The position numbers were made by a program, and so were the translations under genes. From Providencia rettgeri (GTDB taxonomy: Bacteria > Pseudomonadota > Gammaproteobacteria > Enterobacterales > Enterobacteriaceae), in NCBI RefSeq assembly GCF_023205015.1, contig NZ_CP096258.1, positions 2,852,001-2,916,000 on the forward strand: a DNA stretch of 64,000 nt. The letters are read 5' to 3'. The notes below the pieces were generated by a model, which searched no databases, had not been told where the DNA came from, and worked only from the letters and a program-made list of their open reading frames with translations. Below are positions 28,685 to 36,695 of this stretch, one piece after another; position 1 is the stretch's first letter, and each line of letters starts with the position of its first letter.

Positions 28685-28730
28685 AAAATCGCCCTTATTA
28701 CATATATAAATAGATATTAAGGACGATTTT
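28685..28730 (-). terminator. Bidirectional terminator ending the isc transcript
   Basis: A 13-bp arm pair with one mismatch (AAAATCGCCCTTA 28685-28697 with TAAGGACGATTTT 28718-28730) is followed on the minus strand by a seven-T run and on the plus strand by CTGTTATTTTTT. Transcripts leaving fdx on the minus strand cross the ERIC array and meet this hairpin, which would end the isc operon before the MFS gene. Confidence 0.65.
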
Positions 28731-28749
28731 CTGTTATTTTTTATAATAA

Positions 28750-29240
28750 TTCACGTTGTCGCTAGGCGGCAAATGAGCTAATCCCTTGGAGCATACACCA
28801 GTATATGACTAAGGTTAGCGAAAGAAGCCCCCCTACAACGCGAAATATAACAAACTATTCAATGCTCTAAATAGTTCGTGTTGTAGGTAGGCGGCAATTG
28901 AGAGTATCTTGGGGAGCATATAAAAGTATGTGACCCAAATACTTGAAAGAAGCCAACACCCCTACAACGCGAAATATAACAAACTATTCAATGCTCTAAA
29001 TAGTTCGTATTGTAGGTAGGCGGCAATTGAGAGTCTCTTGGGGAGCATACAAAAGTATGTGACCCAAATACTTGAAAGAAGCCAACACCCCTACAACACG
29101 AAATATAACAAACTATTCAATGCTCTAAATAGTTCGTGTTGTAGGTAGGCGGCAATTGAGAGTATCTTGGGGAGCATACAAAAGTATGTGACCCAAATAC
29201 TTGAAAGAAGCCAACACCCCTACAACGCGAAATATAACGA
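28750..29240. repeat. Tandem array of four ERIC elements
   Basis: Four ERIC copies start at about 28750, 28875, 29004 and 29133 (spacing 125, 129, 129). Each has terminal inverted repeats (TTCGTGTTGTAGG...CCTACAACGCGAA), the core GGGGAGCATA...AGTATGTGACCC and a shared 27-28-base linker ending in AATGCTCTAAATAG. Copies 2-4 are almost identical, pointing to recent tandem duplication; copy 1 is more diverged. The array ends three bases before the fdx stop codon, so it forms the 3' untranslated region of the isc transcript. Confidence 0.9.
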
Positions 29241-29243
29241 GCA

Positions 29244-29579
29244 TTAGTGTTCGCGGGCGTGATTAATAGTATATTTGGGTATCTCTACCACTAAATCCTC
29301 ATCCGTCACTAACGCCTGACAACTTAAACGGCTTTCAGGCTCTAATCCCCACGCTTTGTCTAACATATCGTCTTCTAACTCACTACTCTCTTCCAGTGAA
29401 TCAAAACCTTCACGAACGATACAATGACAAGTTGTGCAAGCACAGGATTTTTCACAGGCGTGCTCAAGCTCAATACCGCTGCGTAGTGCAACATTTAAAA
29501 TAGACTCGCCTTCTTGTGCTTCAACAACAGCACCGTCTGGACATAAATCACTATGAGGTAAAAAAACTATTTTCGGCAT
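29244..29579 (-). CDS. fdx: [2Fe-2S] ferredoxin of the ISC system
   Basis: The 111-residue protein has the E. coli length and the cluster ligands Cys42, Cys48, Cys51 and Cys87 (CEKSCACTTCHC and SRLSCQA). It supplies electrons for cluster assembly on IscU. It lies two bases downstream of hscA and is the last gene of the isc operon here, because iscX has been displaced. The stop codon abuts the tandem ERIC array. Confidence 0.98.
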   Translation of the reverse strand: MPKIVFLPHSDLCPDGAVVEAQEGESILNVALRSGIELEHACEKSCACTTCHCIVREGFDSLEESSELEDDMLDKAWGLEPESRLSCQALVTDEDLVVEIPKYTINHAREH

Positions 29580-29581
29580 AA

Positions 29582-31432
29582 TTATATCTCATCCACAGAA
29601 TGGCCTGACAACGCTTGTCGAATGGAGGTATCCATACGACGCGCTGCAAACTCCTGCGATTGCTTATCCAGTTGTTTAATGGCATTTTCAATTACGATTG
29701 GGTCAGTGCCCTCAACCGCTTTAATTAACTCATTGACCGCATTATCAATTTCTGACTCTTCTTCTGGCGTCAGTAAATTGCCATCTTGGGCTAATGCGCT
29801 CGTTAAACTTTCAAGCACTCTTGCAGCTTCAACTTTTTGCTCCGCTAAGCGGCGCGCATTTAAGTCATCTTGCGCGTTAGTCATTGAATCTTTAATCATG
29901 TTTGAAATTTCGTTATCTGTTAACCCATACGATGGCTTAACTTGAATAGAGGCTTCTATGCCAGTGGACTTTTCCATAGCGCTAACACTTAATAGCCCAT
30001 CCGCATCCACTTGAAAAGTAACACGAATATGTGCGCCACCTGCAGCCATTGCAGGGATATCACGCAAGGTGAAGCGAGCTAATGAACGACAATCAGCTAC
30101 CATTTCGCGTTCACCTTGCACCACATGAACGCTCATCGCCGTTTGCCCATCTTTAAAGGTGGTAAATTCTTGAGCGCGAGCAACTGGGATCGTCGTATTA
30201 CGCGGGAGCACTTTTTCAACCAATCCCCCCATGGTTTCTAGGCCAAGGGATAACGGGATCACGTCCAATAACAACATTTCGCTGTCGGGTTTGTTCCCTA
30301 CTAAGATATCCGCTTGAATGGCGGCACCAATCGCTACCACTTTATCTGGGTCGATAGATGTCAGTGGTGACTTACCGAAAAAATCGCCGACTTTCTGGCG
30401 TACTAGCGGTACACGGGTCGAACCACCAACCATGACAACGTTCAGCACCTCTTGCGCTTCAACACCTGCATCTTTTAACGCACGGCGACAAGCCATTAGT
30501 GTGCGTTTAACATGGGTTTCAATAAGCGCTTCAAACTGCTCGCGACGGATTTCCCCTTGCCAATTAGCAAGTTTGATTGTCGCAGCGTCCGCGTCACTGA
30601 GCATGACTTTGGTTTCTGTCGCCACATTAAGTAATTGACGATTTAACTGATGGTCACCTTGTAATGAAACCCCTGCCTGCTCTGCGATCCACTGTGCCAG
30701 TACTTGGTCAAAATCATCGCCTCCAAGTGCGGTATCGCCACCTGTCGCTAAGACCTCAAAAACACCGCGACTCAGGCGCAAAATAGAGACATCAAAAGTC
30801 CCACCCCCGAGATCATAAACCGCTATCACGCCTTCTTGTCCAGAATCTAATCCGTAGGCAATTGCAGCCGCAGTCGGCTCATTCAATAGGCGTAACACGT
30901 GTAAGCCTGCAAGACGAGCCGCATCTTTCGTGCCTTGGCGCTGGGCATCATCAAAATAGGCAGGAACCGTGATCACTACGCCATCCATTTCCCCACCCAA
31001 TGTTTCTTCAGCGCGTTTTGCTAACGTTTTCAATATATCCGAAGAAACTTGAATAGGATCTACTTGGCCGGCAGCCGTTTGGATAAACGGCAAGCCATTT
31101 TCACTCACACTCAGCTGATACGGCAAATCAGGATAACGTTTTTGAATATCCGCCAATGAGCGCCCCATCATACGTTTAACTGAAATAATGGTATTCACTG
31201 GGTCTTGCTCCGCAAGTTGCTTCGCATCCCATCCCACTAATTTGCTTGCAGGCTGATAATTAACAACCGATGGTAATAAAAAGCGGCCTTGGTTATCTGG
31301 CAAAGCCGCAGCTTCACCACTACGCACTGTTGCAATCAAAGAGTGGGTGGTACCTAAATCAATGCCTGCCGCCAATTTGCGTTGATGCGGAGCTGCTGTC
31401 ATACCGGGTTCGCTGATTTGTAGTAACGCCAT
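29582..31432 (-). CDS. hscA: Fe-S cluster Hsp70 chaperone HscA
   Basis: The 616-residue Hsp70 homologue shows the nucleotide-binding signatures GIDLGTTHSLIA near residue 25, IAVYDLGGGTFDVSIL and VVMVGGSTRVPLVRQ, a DVIPLSLGLETMGG linker and a C-terminal substrate-binding domain. It recognises the LPPVK motif of IscU and uses ATP hydrolysis to aid cluster transfer. It is preceded by hscB (12-base gap) and followed by fdx (2-base gap), consistent with a single transcript. Confidence 0.98.
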   Translation of the reverse strand: MALLQISEPGMTAAPHQRKLAAGIDLGTTHSLIATVRSGEAAALPDNQGRFLLPSVVNYQPASKLVGWDAKQLAEQDPVNTIISVKRMMGRSLADIQKRYPDLPYQLSVSENGLPFIQTAAGQVDPIQVSSDILKTLAKRAEETLGGEMDGVVITVPAYFDDAQRQGTKDAARLAGLHVLRLLNEPTAAAIAYGLDSGQEGVIAVYDLGGGTFDVSILRLSRGVFEVLATGGDTALGGDDFDQVLAQWIAEQAGVSLQGDHQLNRQLLNVATETKVMLSDADAATIKLANWQGEIRREQFEALIETHVKRTLMACRRALKDAGVEAQEVLNVVMVGGSTRVPLVRQKVGDFFGKSPLTSIDPDKVVAIGAAIQADILVGNKPDSEMLLLDVIPLSLGLETMGGLVEKVLPRNTTIPVARAQEFTTFKDGQTAMSVHVVQGEREMVADCRSLARFTLRDIPAMAAGGAHIRVTFQVDADGLLSVSAMEKSTGIEASIQVKPSYGLTDNEISNMIKDSMTNAQDDLNARRLAEQKVEAARVLESLTSALAQDGNLLTPEEESEIDNAVNELIKAVEGTDPIVIENAIKQLDKQSQEFAARRMDTSIRQALSGHSVDEI

Positions 31433-31444
31433 AATCGTTTTCTC

Positions 31445-31966
31445 TTAAAATTCATCTAGTAACCGTTCTTCGAGTTGCTCAGCTTGCTGCTGAAGCTTAT
31501 CGAGAAAACGTAGTTTACGTACGGTATCAGCGGCTTTTTCCCACTGCATGGCATCTAACTCTGTCACCATCAGTGCGCTTCGTGCTTGCTGCATTTTTTT
31601 GACGTTTTGCATAAATTTAGCCAATAAATCAAGTGCATCATCACTGTTTTCAATATTGTCTAACTCTTCACGTAGCTCAAGCTGCTCCATCAAGAATGCC
31701 GTATCATGCATAGTATGTTGTTCGTTATTAATGTCGAAACCATGCAATGAAAGCATATATTCCGCGCGTTTTAGCGGATGACGAAGGGCTTGGTAAGCAG
31801 CATTAATGGTTGCTGCTTTTTGCAGTGCTTGCATTTTTTCCTGTTCAGAACAGGTAGCAAAACGGTCAGGATGGTATTGACGCTGTAAATCTTGAAAACG
31901 TAGCGTCAGTTGTTCATTATCAATGGCATAAATGGGAGTTAACCCAAAAAGAGTAAAGTAATCCAT
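31445..31966 (-). CDS. hscB: Fe-S cluster J-type co-chaperone HscB
   Basis: The 173-residue protein has an N-terminal J domain with the HPD motif at residues 32-34 (QYHPDRF) and a C-terminal three-helix domain that binds IscU. It stimulates HscA ATPase activity and delivers IscU to it. It lies between iscA (95-base gap) and hscA (12-base gap). Confidence 0.98.
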   Translation of the reverse strand: MDYFTLFGLTPIYAIDNEQLTLRFQDLQRQYHPDRFATCSEQEKMQALQKAATINAAYQALRHPLKRAEYMLSLHGFDINNEQHTMHDTAFLMEQLELREELDNIENSDDALDLLAKFMQNVKKMQQARSALMVTELDAMQWEKAADTVRKLRFLDKLQQQAEQLEERLLDEF

Positions 31967-32061
31967 AAGTGCTCAGTTTCTCGAACCGGTTACCAATACC
32001 ACTAACATGTAAATCGCTTATATTAGTGAGATTGGCCGAAAATTAGGCTTAATTGAACGCA

Positions 32062-32385
32062 TTATACGTGAAAACTTTCACCGCATCCGCATTCGCTATT
32101 GACGTTAGGGTTATTAAATTTAAACCCTTCGTTTAAGCCTTCTTTCACAAAATCCAGCTCAGTGCCATCAAGATAAACAATGCTCTTGCCATCGATAATG
32201 ACTTTAACACCTTTATCTTCAAAAACTGTGTCTTCTTCATTGATTGTATCAGCAAACTCAAGAACATAAGCCATTCCTGAACAACCTGAAGTCCTTACAC
32301 CTAAACGCAAACCTTCACCTTTTCCACGATTTTGCAGAAAAGATTGAATACGCAGCGCAGCACTTTCTGTAAGAGAAATAGACAT
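32062..32385 (-). CDS. iscA: A-type Fe-S carrier IscA
   Basis: The 107-residue protein matches E. coli IscA, with metal/cluster ligands Cys35, Cys99 and Cys101 in TSGCSG and ECGCGESF. It carries Fe-S clusters or iron to target proteins. The ATG at 32385 has a strong GAGG six bases upstream; the longer frame to 32412 extends into an upstream hairpin. An unusually long 200-base spacer separates it from iscU. Confidence 0.97.
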   Translation of the reverse strand: MSISLTESAALRIQSFLQNRGKGEGLRLGVRTSGCSGMAYVLEFADTINEEDTVFEDKGVKVIIDGKSIVYLDGTELDFVKEGLNEGFKFNNPNVNSECGCGESFHV

Positions 32386-32410
32386 TGCAAACCTCACTTT
32401 AGAAACAAAC

Positions 32411-32444
32411 AAGGCAGATGCTACTCATGAGTCGCATCCGCCTT
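32411..32444 (-). repeat. REP-like hairpin between iscU and iscA
   Basis: AAGGCAGATGC (32411-32421) pairs with GCATCCGCCTT (32434-32444) with one mismatch; the loop itself contains the palindrome ACTCATGAGT. It lies in the iscU-iscA spacer about 25 bases before the iscA start codon. The sequence resembles REP hairpins, which protect upstream mRNA from 3' exonucleases. A second, wider pair (ATACCCAT near 32457 and ATGGGTAT near 32507) lies in the same spacer. Confidence 0.55.
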
Positions 32445-32585
32445 CAAATTATTTTATACCCATTTATTTCCAAGCTAAGAAACTCAGCGATGTTTAGCCT
32501 AGAGGCCATGGGTATTGTTCCAGTTATAGGACGATAACTTGTTGTTATTTATTAATATGGGTTGCCCTATAGACTGATTAAAAAT

Positions 32586-32972
32586 TTATTTGCTTTGGCG
32601 TTTGCTTTTGTAATCAGCAATAGCAGCTTTAATTGCGTCTTCTGCTAGAATTGAACAGTGAATTTTCACTGGTGGTAATTCTAACTCTTCTGCAATTGCT
32701 GTATTTTTGATTGACTCAGCTTCATCCAAACTTTTGCCTTTCATCCACTCAGTCACCAGTGAACTTGATGCAATTGCTGAACCACAACCATAAGTTTTAA
32801 AGCGTGCATCTTCAATAATGCCGTCATCATTTACTTTAATCTGTAATTTCATGACGTCACCACAGGCAGGTGCACCTACCATACCACTACCGACGCTTGG
32901 GTCTCTGTTGTCAAACGAACCAACGTTGCGTGGATTTTCATAATGATCGATAACTTTTTCACTGTAAGCCAT
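32586..32972 (-). CDS. iscU: Fe-S cluster scaffold IscU
   Basis: The 128-residue protein has the three scaffold cysteines Cys37, Cys63 and Cys106 and the HscA-recognition motif LPPVK at 99-103. It is the platform on which sulfur from IscS and iron are combined. It lies 24 bases downstream of iscS. Confidence 0.99.
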   Translation of the reverse strand: MAYSEKVIDHYENPRNVGSFDNRDPSVGSGMVGAPACGDVMKLQIKVNDDGIIEDARFKTYGCGSAIASSSLVTEWMKGKSLDEAESIKNTAIAEELELPPVKIHCSILAEDAIKAAIADYKSKRQSK

Positions 32973-32996
32973 TTTTAAACTCCTGAAACCGTCTGA

Positions 32997-34211
32997 TTAA
33001 TGGTGAGACCATTCGATGCTGTTAAGATCTACGCCGTCTTTAAACATTTCCCATAAAGGAGACAGCTCGCGTAAGTGGCCAATTGCGCCATGAATCATTT
33101 TGATTGCATAGTCAATTTCTTCTTCTGTCGTGAAACGACCTAAAGAGAAACGGATTGAGCTATGTGCCAGCTCATCATTCATCCCTAAAGCGCGCAGTAC
33201 ATAAGAAGGTTCTAGGCTTGCAGAAGTACATGCCGAGCCTGAAGATACAGCCAAATCTTTTAATGACATCATCAGTGATTCACCTTCAACATAGTTGAAG
33301 CTGACGTTCAGAATGTGCGGCGCACCGTGTTCTAAATCACCATTGAGGTAAACTTCTTCGATATCTTTAATGCCGTTCCATAAACGCAGGCGTAAACCGC
33401 GTAAGCGCTCAGATTCCGCTGCCATTTCTTCTTTGGCAATACGATAAGCTTCGCCCATACCCACGATTTGGTGTACCGGTAATGTCCCAGAACGCATACC
33501 GCGTTCATGACCACCGCCGTGCTGTTGCGCTTCAAGGCGAATACGTGGTTTACGGCGAACATACAGTGCACCAATACCCATAGGCCCATAAAGTTTGTGC
33601 GCAGAGAACGACATTAAATCGACTTTTAACGTATTTAGGTCGATAGGCAATTTGCCCACGCTTTGAGTTGCGTCGACGTGGAAAATAATCCCTTTGCTAC
33701 GGCATAATTCACCAATAGCTTCGATATCCTGCACTACACCAATTTCATTATTAACATGCATAATAGAAATTAAAATAGTGTCTTCACGGATAGCGTCTTG
33801 TAGGTCTTGCATAGCAATTAAACCGTTGCTTTGCGGTGACAGGTAAGTCACTTCAAAACCTTCACGCTCTAATTGGCGGCAGGTATCTAAAACGGCTTTG
33901 TGTTCCGTTTTACAAGTAATAATGTGGTTGCCTTTCTTTTTATAGAAATTAGCAGCGCCTTTAATCGCTAAGTTATCAGACTCAGTTGCGCCTGAAGTAA
34001 ACACGATTTCACGTGGGTCAGCACCCACTAATTCAGCGATTTGATTACGAGCAATATCTACCGCTTCTTCCGCTTGCCAGCCGAAACGGTGAGAACGGGA
34101 TGCTGGGTTACCAAAGTCCCCATCCATTGTTAAACATTGCATCATTTTTTCAGCCACACGCGGGTCAACCGGTGTTGTTGCTGAATAATCAAGATAAATT
34201 GGTAATTTCAT
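32997..34211 (-). CDS. iscS: Cysteine desulfurase IscS
   Basis: The 404-residue PLP enzyme has the Schiff-base Lys206 in SFSAHKLYGP and the persulfide Cys328 in SSGSACTSA, both at the E. coli positions. It converts cysteine to alanine and passes sulfur to IscU and to tRNA thiolation enzymes. It is the second gene of the isc operon, 122 bases after iscR; E. coli has a similar spacer that takes part in differential stability of iscR and iscSUA mRNA. Confidence 0.99.
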   Translation of the reverse strand: MKLPIYLDYSATTPVDPRVAEKMMQCLTMDGDFGNPASRSHRFGWQAEEAVDIARNQIAELVGADPREIVFTSGATESDNLAIKGAANFYKKKGNHIITCKTEHKAVLDTCRQLEREGFEVTYLSPQSNGLIAMQDLQDAIREDTILISIMHVNNEIGVVQDIEAIGELCRSKGIIFHVDATQSVGKLPIDLNTLKVDLMSFSAHKLYGPMGIGALYVRRKPRIRLEAQQHGGGHERGMRSGTLPVHQIVGMGEAYRIAKEEMAAESERLRGLRLRLWNGIKDIEEVYLNGDLEHGAPHILNVSFNYVEGESLMMSLKDLAVSSGSACTSASLEPSYVLRALGMNDELAHSSIRFSLGRFTTEEEIDYAIKMIHGAIGHLRELSPLWEMFKDGVDLNSIEWSHH

Positions 34212-34333
34212 TGCTCACTTACTCCAAAAGACAAGCTAACTTGACTTTAATTTTTAAAGATACAAATGGCGGAAACTAGATCTTCGTCTAACCACTCACC
34301 GAGATGTACCGACTGCAATTATTTTAATATTTT

Positions 34334-34831
34334 TTAAGCACGTACATTGATAATCGATTCAGGTGTGATCCCATTTGGCATGGTTTTACGCTGTTCGTTA
34401 TCTTGTCTATCAGCAACAACCATGACTTCTTGGTTTTTAACCAGTTCATCAAGGCTAATGCTGCTTAGGAAACTTGTAATTCTGTCACTTAAATCACGCC
34501 ACAGTGCATGAGTTAAGCAGCGGTCGCCATTTTGACAACCTTCTTTATTACCCTGACAACGTGTGGCGTCAACAGATTCATCTACCGCAGCGATTACTTC
34601 AGCAACAAAGATTTGGTCTGCGTCTCTACCAAGCAAATAACCGCCACCTGGGCCGCGAACACTCGAAACCAACTCGTTTTTACGTAAACGAGAAAAAAGT
34701 TGCTCAAGATAAGAGAGGGAAATCCCCTGACGTTCAGAAATGTCCGCTAAAGGCACGGGACCTGACTGAGAGTGTAATGCGACATCTAACATCGCAGTTA
34801 CTGCGTAACGCCCTTTGGAAGTGAGTCTCAT
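34334..34831 (-). CDS. iscR: Fe-S sensing transcriptional regulator IscR
   Basis: The 165-residue Rrf2-family regulator has an N-terminal winged HTH (ISERQGISLSYLEQLFSRLRKN) and a [2Fe-2S] site with Cys92, Cys99, Cys105 and His108; spacing between the first two Cys is one residue longer than in E. coli (92, 98, 104, 107). The holo form represses the isc operon through type 1 sites, two of which sit in its own promoter. It is the first gene of iscRSUA-hscBA-fdx. Confidence 0.98.
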   Translation of the reverse strand: MRLTSKGRYAVTAMLDVALHSQSGPVPLADISERQGISLSYLEQLFSRLRKNELVSSVRGPGGGYLLGRDADQIFVAEVIAAVDESVDATRCQGNKEGCQNGDRCLTHALWRDLSDRITSFLSSISLDELVKNQEVMVVADRQDNEQRKTMPNGITPESIINVRA

Positions 34832-34862
34832 AACATATTACTCCATGGTAAATTATGGTCAG

Positions 34863-34920
34863 ATTGTGACATTCCTGAGTAATTTAGTCAACTATTTACC
34901 TGACTAATTTACTCAAGTAT
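34863..34920 (-). promoter_or_regulatory. isc promoter with two abutting type 1 IscR sites
   Basis: On the minus strand, TTGACT (34886-34891) and CACAAT (34863-34868) are separated by 17 bases. Two 25-bp sequences fitting the type 1 IscR consensus (ATASYYGACTRWWWYAGTCRRSTAT) lie end to end at 34871-34895 and 34896-34920; the first overlaps the -35 box. The arrangement matches the autorepressed E. coli iscR promoter. Confidence 0.85.
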
Positions 34921-34950
34921 TATTCACCTGTTTTTACCGTGGATTTCGCC

Positions 34951-35682
34951 TCACTTTTTCGCCCATTTTTCCATCGACGTTAAAATACCCCGCAGGATAT
35001 GTAACTCTTGGGTTTCGATGTGTGCACGTGTGAATAAACGACGCAATTTATTCATAATTAAGCCAGGGTGCGCTTTACGAATAAAACCAGATTCATTCAA
35101 TAAACTTTCAAGATGAACATAAAAACGCTCAACATCTTCTGATGGCGGGTATTCTACCTCATCATCTGTTGAAATTACCGTGTTTTTTTCATCCATTGAA
35201 AGATGCGCCATGCGTATCTCATAACTTACCAATTGAACCGCCATCGCTAAATTCAAAGAGCCGTATTCTGGGTTCGTGGGGATATACAAATGATACTGAC
35301 ATTTTTGTAGTTCTTCGTTGGTCAAACCCACTCGCTCACGGCCAAAAACGATAGCAACGGGGGATTCTTTGGATTGCTCAACAGATTTAACACCACACTC
35401 ACGCGGCTCAACCATTGGCCAAGACAAGGTGCGAGAACGGGCACTGGTGCCGATCACTAACTTACAGCCTTCTAAGGCTTCATCGAGAGTTTTAACGATT
35501 GTCGCATTACCAATAACATCACTCGCCCCGGCAGAAAGTGCAATAGCGTGTGAATCAGGTTCAACAAGAGGATTAACGAGGTACAGATTAGAAAGCCCCA
35601 TGGTTTTCATTGCACGGGCAGTTGAGCCCATATTACCAGTGTGTGAGGTTTCAACAAGAACAATACGGATATTATCTAGCAT
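34951..35682 (-). CDS. trmJ: tRNA (Cm32/Um32) 2'-O-methyltransferase
   Basis: The 243-residue SPOUT-fold methyltransferase has the N-terminal IVLVETSHTGNMGSTARAMK motif, VFGRERVGLTNEEL and the SAM-knot segment YGSLNLAMAVQLVSYE. It 2'-O-methylates position 32 of several tRNAs. As in E. coli it lies just upstream of iscR and is divergent from suhB. The ATG at 35682 is used. Confidence 0.96.
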   Translation of the reverse strand: MLDNIRIVLVETSHTGNMGSTARAMKTMGLSNLYLVNPLVEPDSHAIALSAGASDVIGNATIVKTLDEALEGCKLVIGTSARSRTLSWPMVEPRECGVKSVEQSKESPVAIVFGRERVGLTNEELQKCQYHLYIPTNPEYGSLNLAMAVQLVSYEIRMAHLSMDEKNTVISTDDEVEYPPSEDVERFYVHLESLLNESGFIRKAHPGLIMNKLRRLFTRAHIETQELHILRGILTSMEKWAKK

Positions 35683-35805
35683 GGTTTATACGTTTAATGA
35701 AAAAATTATCGCAATAGCTTAACACAAAATTGCTTATTGTGACGAACATCTATATACTTCGGCACTCCAGTTTCTCGTTCTTTAACATTCCAGTGGAAAA
35801 AGCCC

Positions 35806-36609
35806 ATGCATCCGATGCTTAACATCGCCATACGTGCAGCACGTAAGGCCGGTAATCACATAGCTAAAAACTATGAAATGCCTAGTAATATCAAAGTGAC
35901 TCAGAAAGGCACTAACGATTTCGTGACTAACGTTGACCAAGAATCTGAGCAGCTGATTATTGAAATCATCCGCAAGTCATATCCAGAGCACACTATTATC
36001 ACTGAAGAAAGTGGTGAGTTAATTGGTAAAGATGATGATATTCAATGGGTAATCGATCCACTGGATGGCACTACCAACTTCACAAAACGTCTCCCTCATT
36101 TTTCTGTTTCTATCGCTGTACGCGTTAAAGGCCGTACTGAAGTTGCTGTTGTTTACGACCCAATGCGTAATGAATTATTTAGCGCAGTACGTGGACAAGG
36201 CGCTCAACTTAACGGTTATCGTATTCGTATCGACGAAAAACGTGATCTTGATGGCGCTATCGTTGCGACAGGTTTTCCTTTTAAACAAAAACAACACGCT
36301 GCGGTATATATGAATATCATGACTGCAATGTTCGATAAGTGTGCTGATTTCCGTCGTACAGGTTCTGCAGCCCTGGATTTATGCTATGTTGCTTCTGGTC
36401 GTGTTGATGCATTCTTTGAGATCGGCTTAAAACCATGGGATTTCTTAGGCGGTGAACTAATCATGCGTGAAGCTGGCGGTATCATGACTGACTTTATTGG
36501 CGGCCATAATTATATCGCATCTGGTAACTTAGTCGCTGGTAGCCCACGCGTTGTTAGAGACATACTGTCCGTCATGAAAGATGAGTTATCGGAAGCATTA
36601 AAACGCTAA
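35806..36609 (+). CDS. suhB: Inositol-1-monophosphatase / Nus factor SuhB
   Basis: The 267-residue protein has the E. coli length. Metal-binding motifs are EES (67-69), the inositol-phosphatase signature WVIDPLDGTTNF (81-92) and WDFLGGELIMREAGG. Besides phosphatase activity, SuhB joins NusA/B/E/G on rRNA antitermination complexes. It is monocistronic, with a strong terminator 21 bases past the stop. Confidence 0.97.
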   Translation: MHPMLNIAIRAARKAGNHIAKNYEMPSNIKVTQKGTNDFVTNVDQESEQLIIEIIRKSYPEHTIITEESGELIGKDDDIQWVIDPLDGTTNFTKRLPHFSVSIAVRVKGRTEVAVVYDPMRNELFSAVRGQGAQLNGYRIRIDEKRDLDGAIVATGFPFKQKQHAAVYMNIMTAMFDKCADFRRTGSAALDLCYVASGRVDAFFEIGLKPWDFLGGELIMREAGGIMTDFIGGHNYIASGNLVAGSPRVVRDILSVMKDELSEALKR

Positions 36610-36630
36610 TTCGACAACGTATTGAATTTT

Positions 36631-36670
36631 AACACCCACACAATTCGACTGTTTTGTGTGGGTGTTTTTT
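36631..36670 (+). terminator. Terminator after suhB
   Basis: A 13-bp perfect stem (AACACCCACACAA 36631-36643 with TTGTGTGGGTGTT 36653-36665) is followed by a T run. It lies 21 bases after the suhB stop and before the convergent lgoD gene. Confidence 0.92.
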
Positions 36671-36695
36671 TACTGATTAAACCGTTTGATGCGTA

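Noticed and set aside
28750..29240. Regularly spaced repeats that could suggest a CRISPR array or an integron-like array
   Set aside because: The period is about 129 bases, the repeated unit includes the linker, and the unit is a palindromic ERIC element with no unique spacers; no cas genes are nearby.
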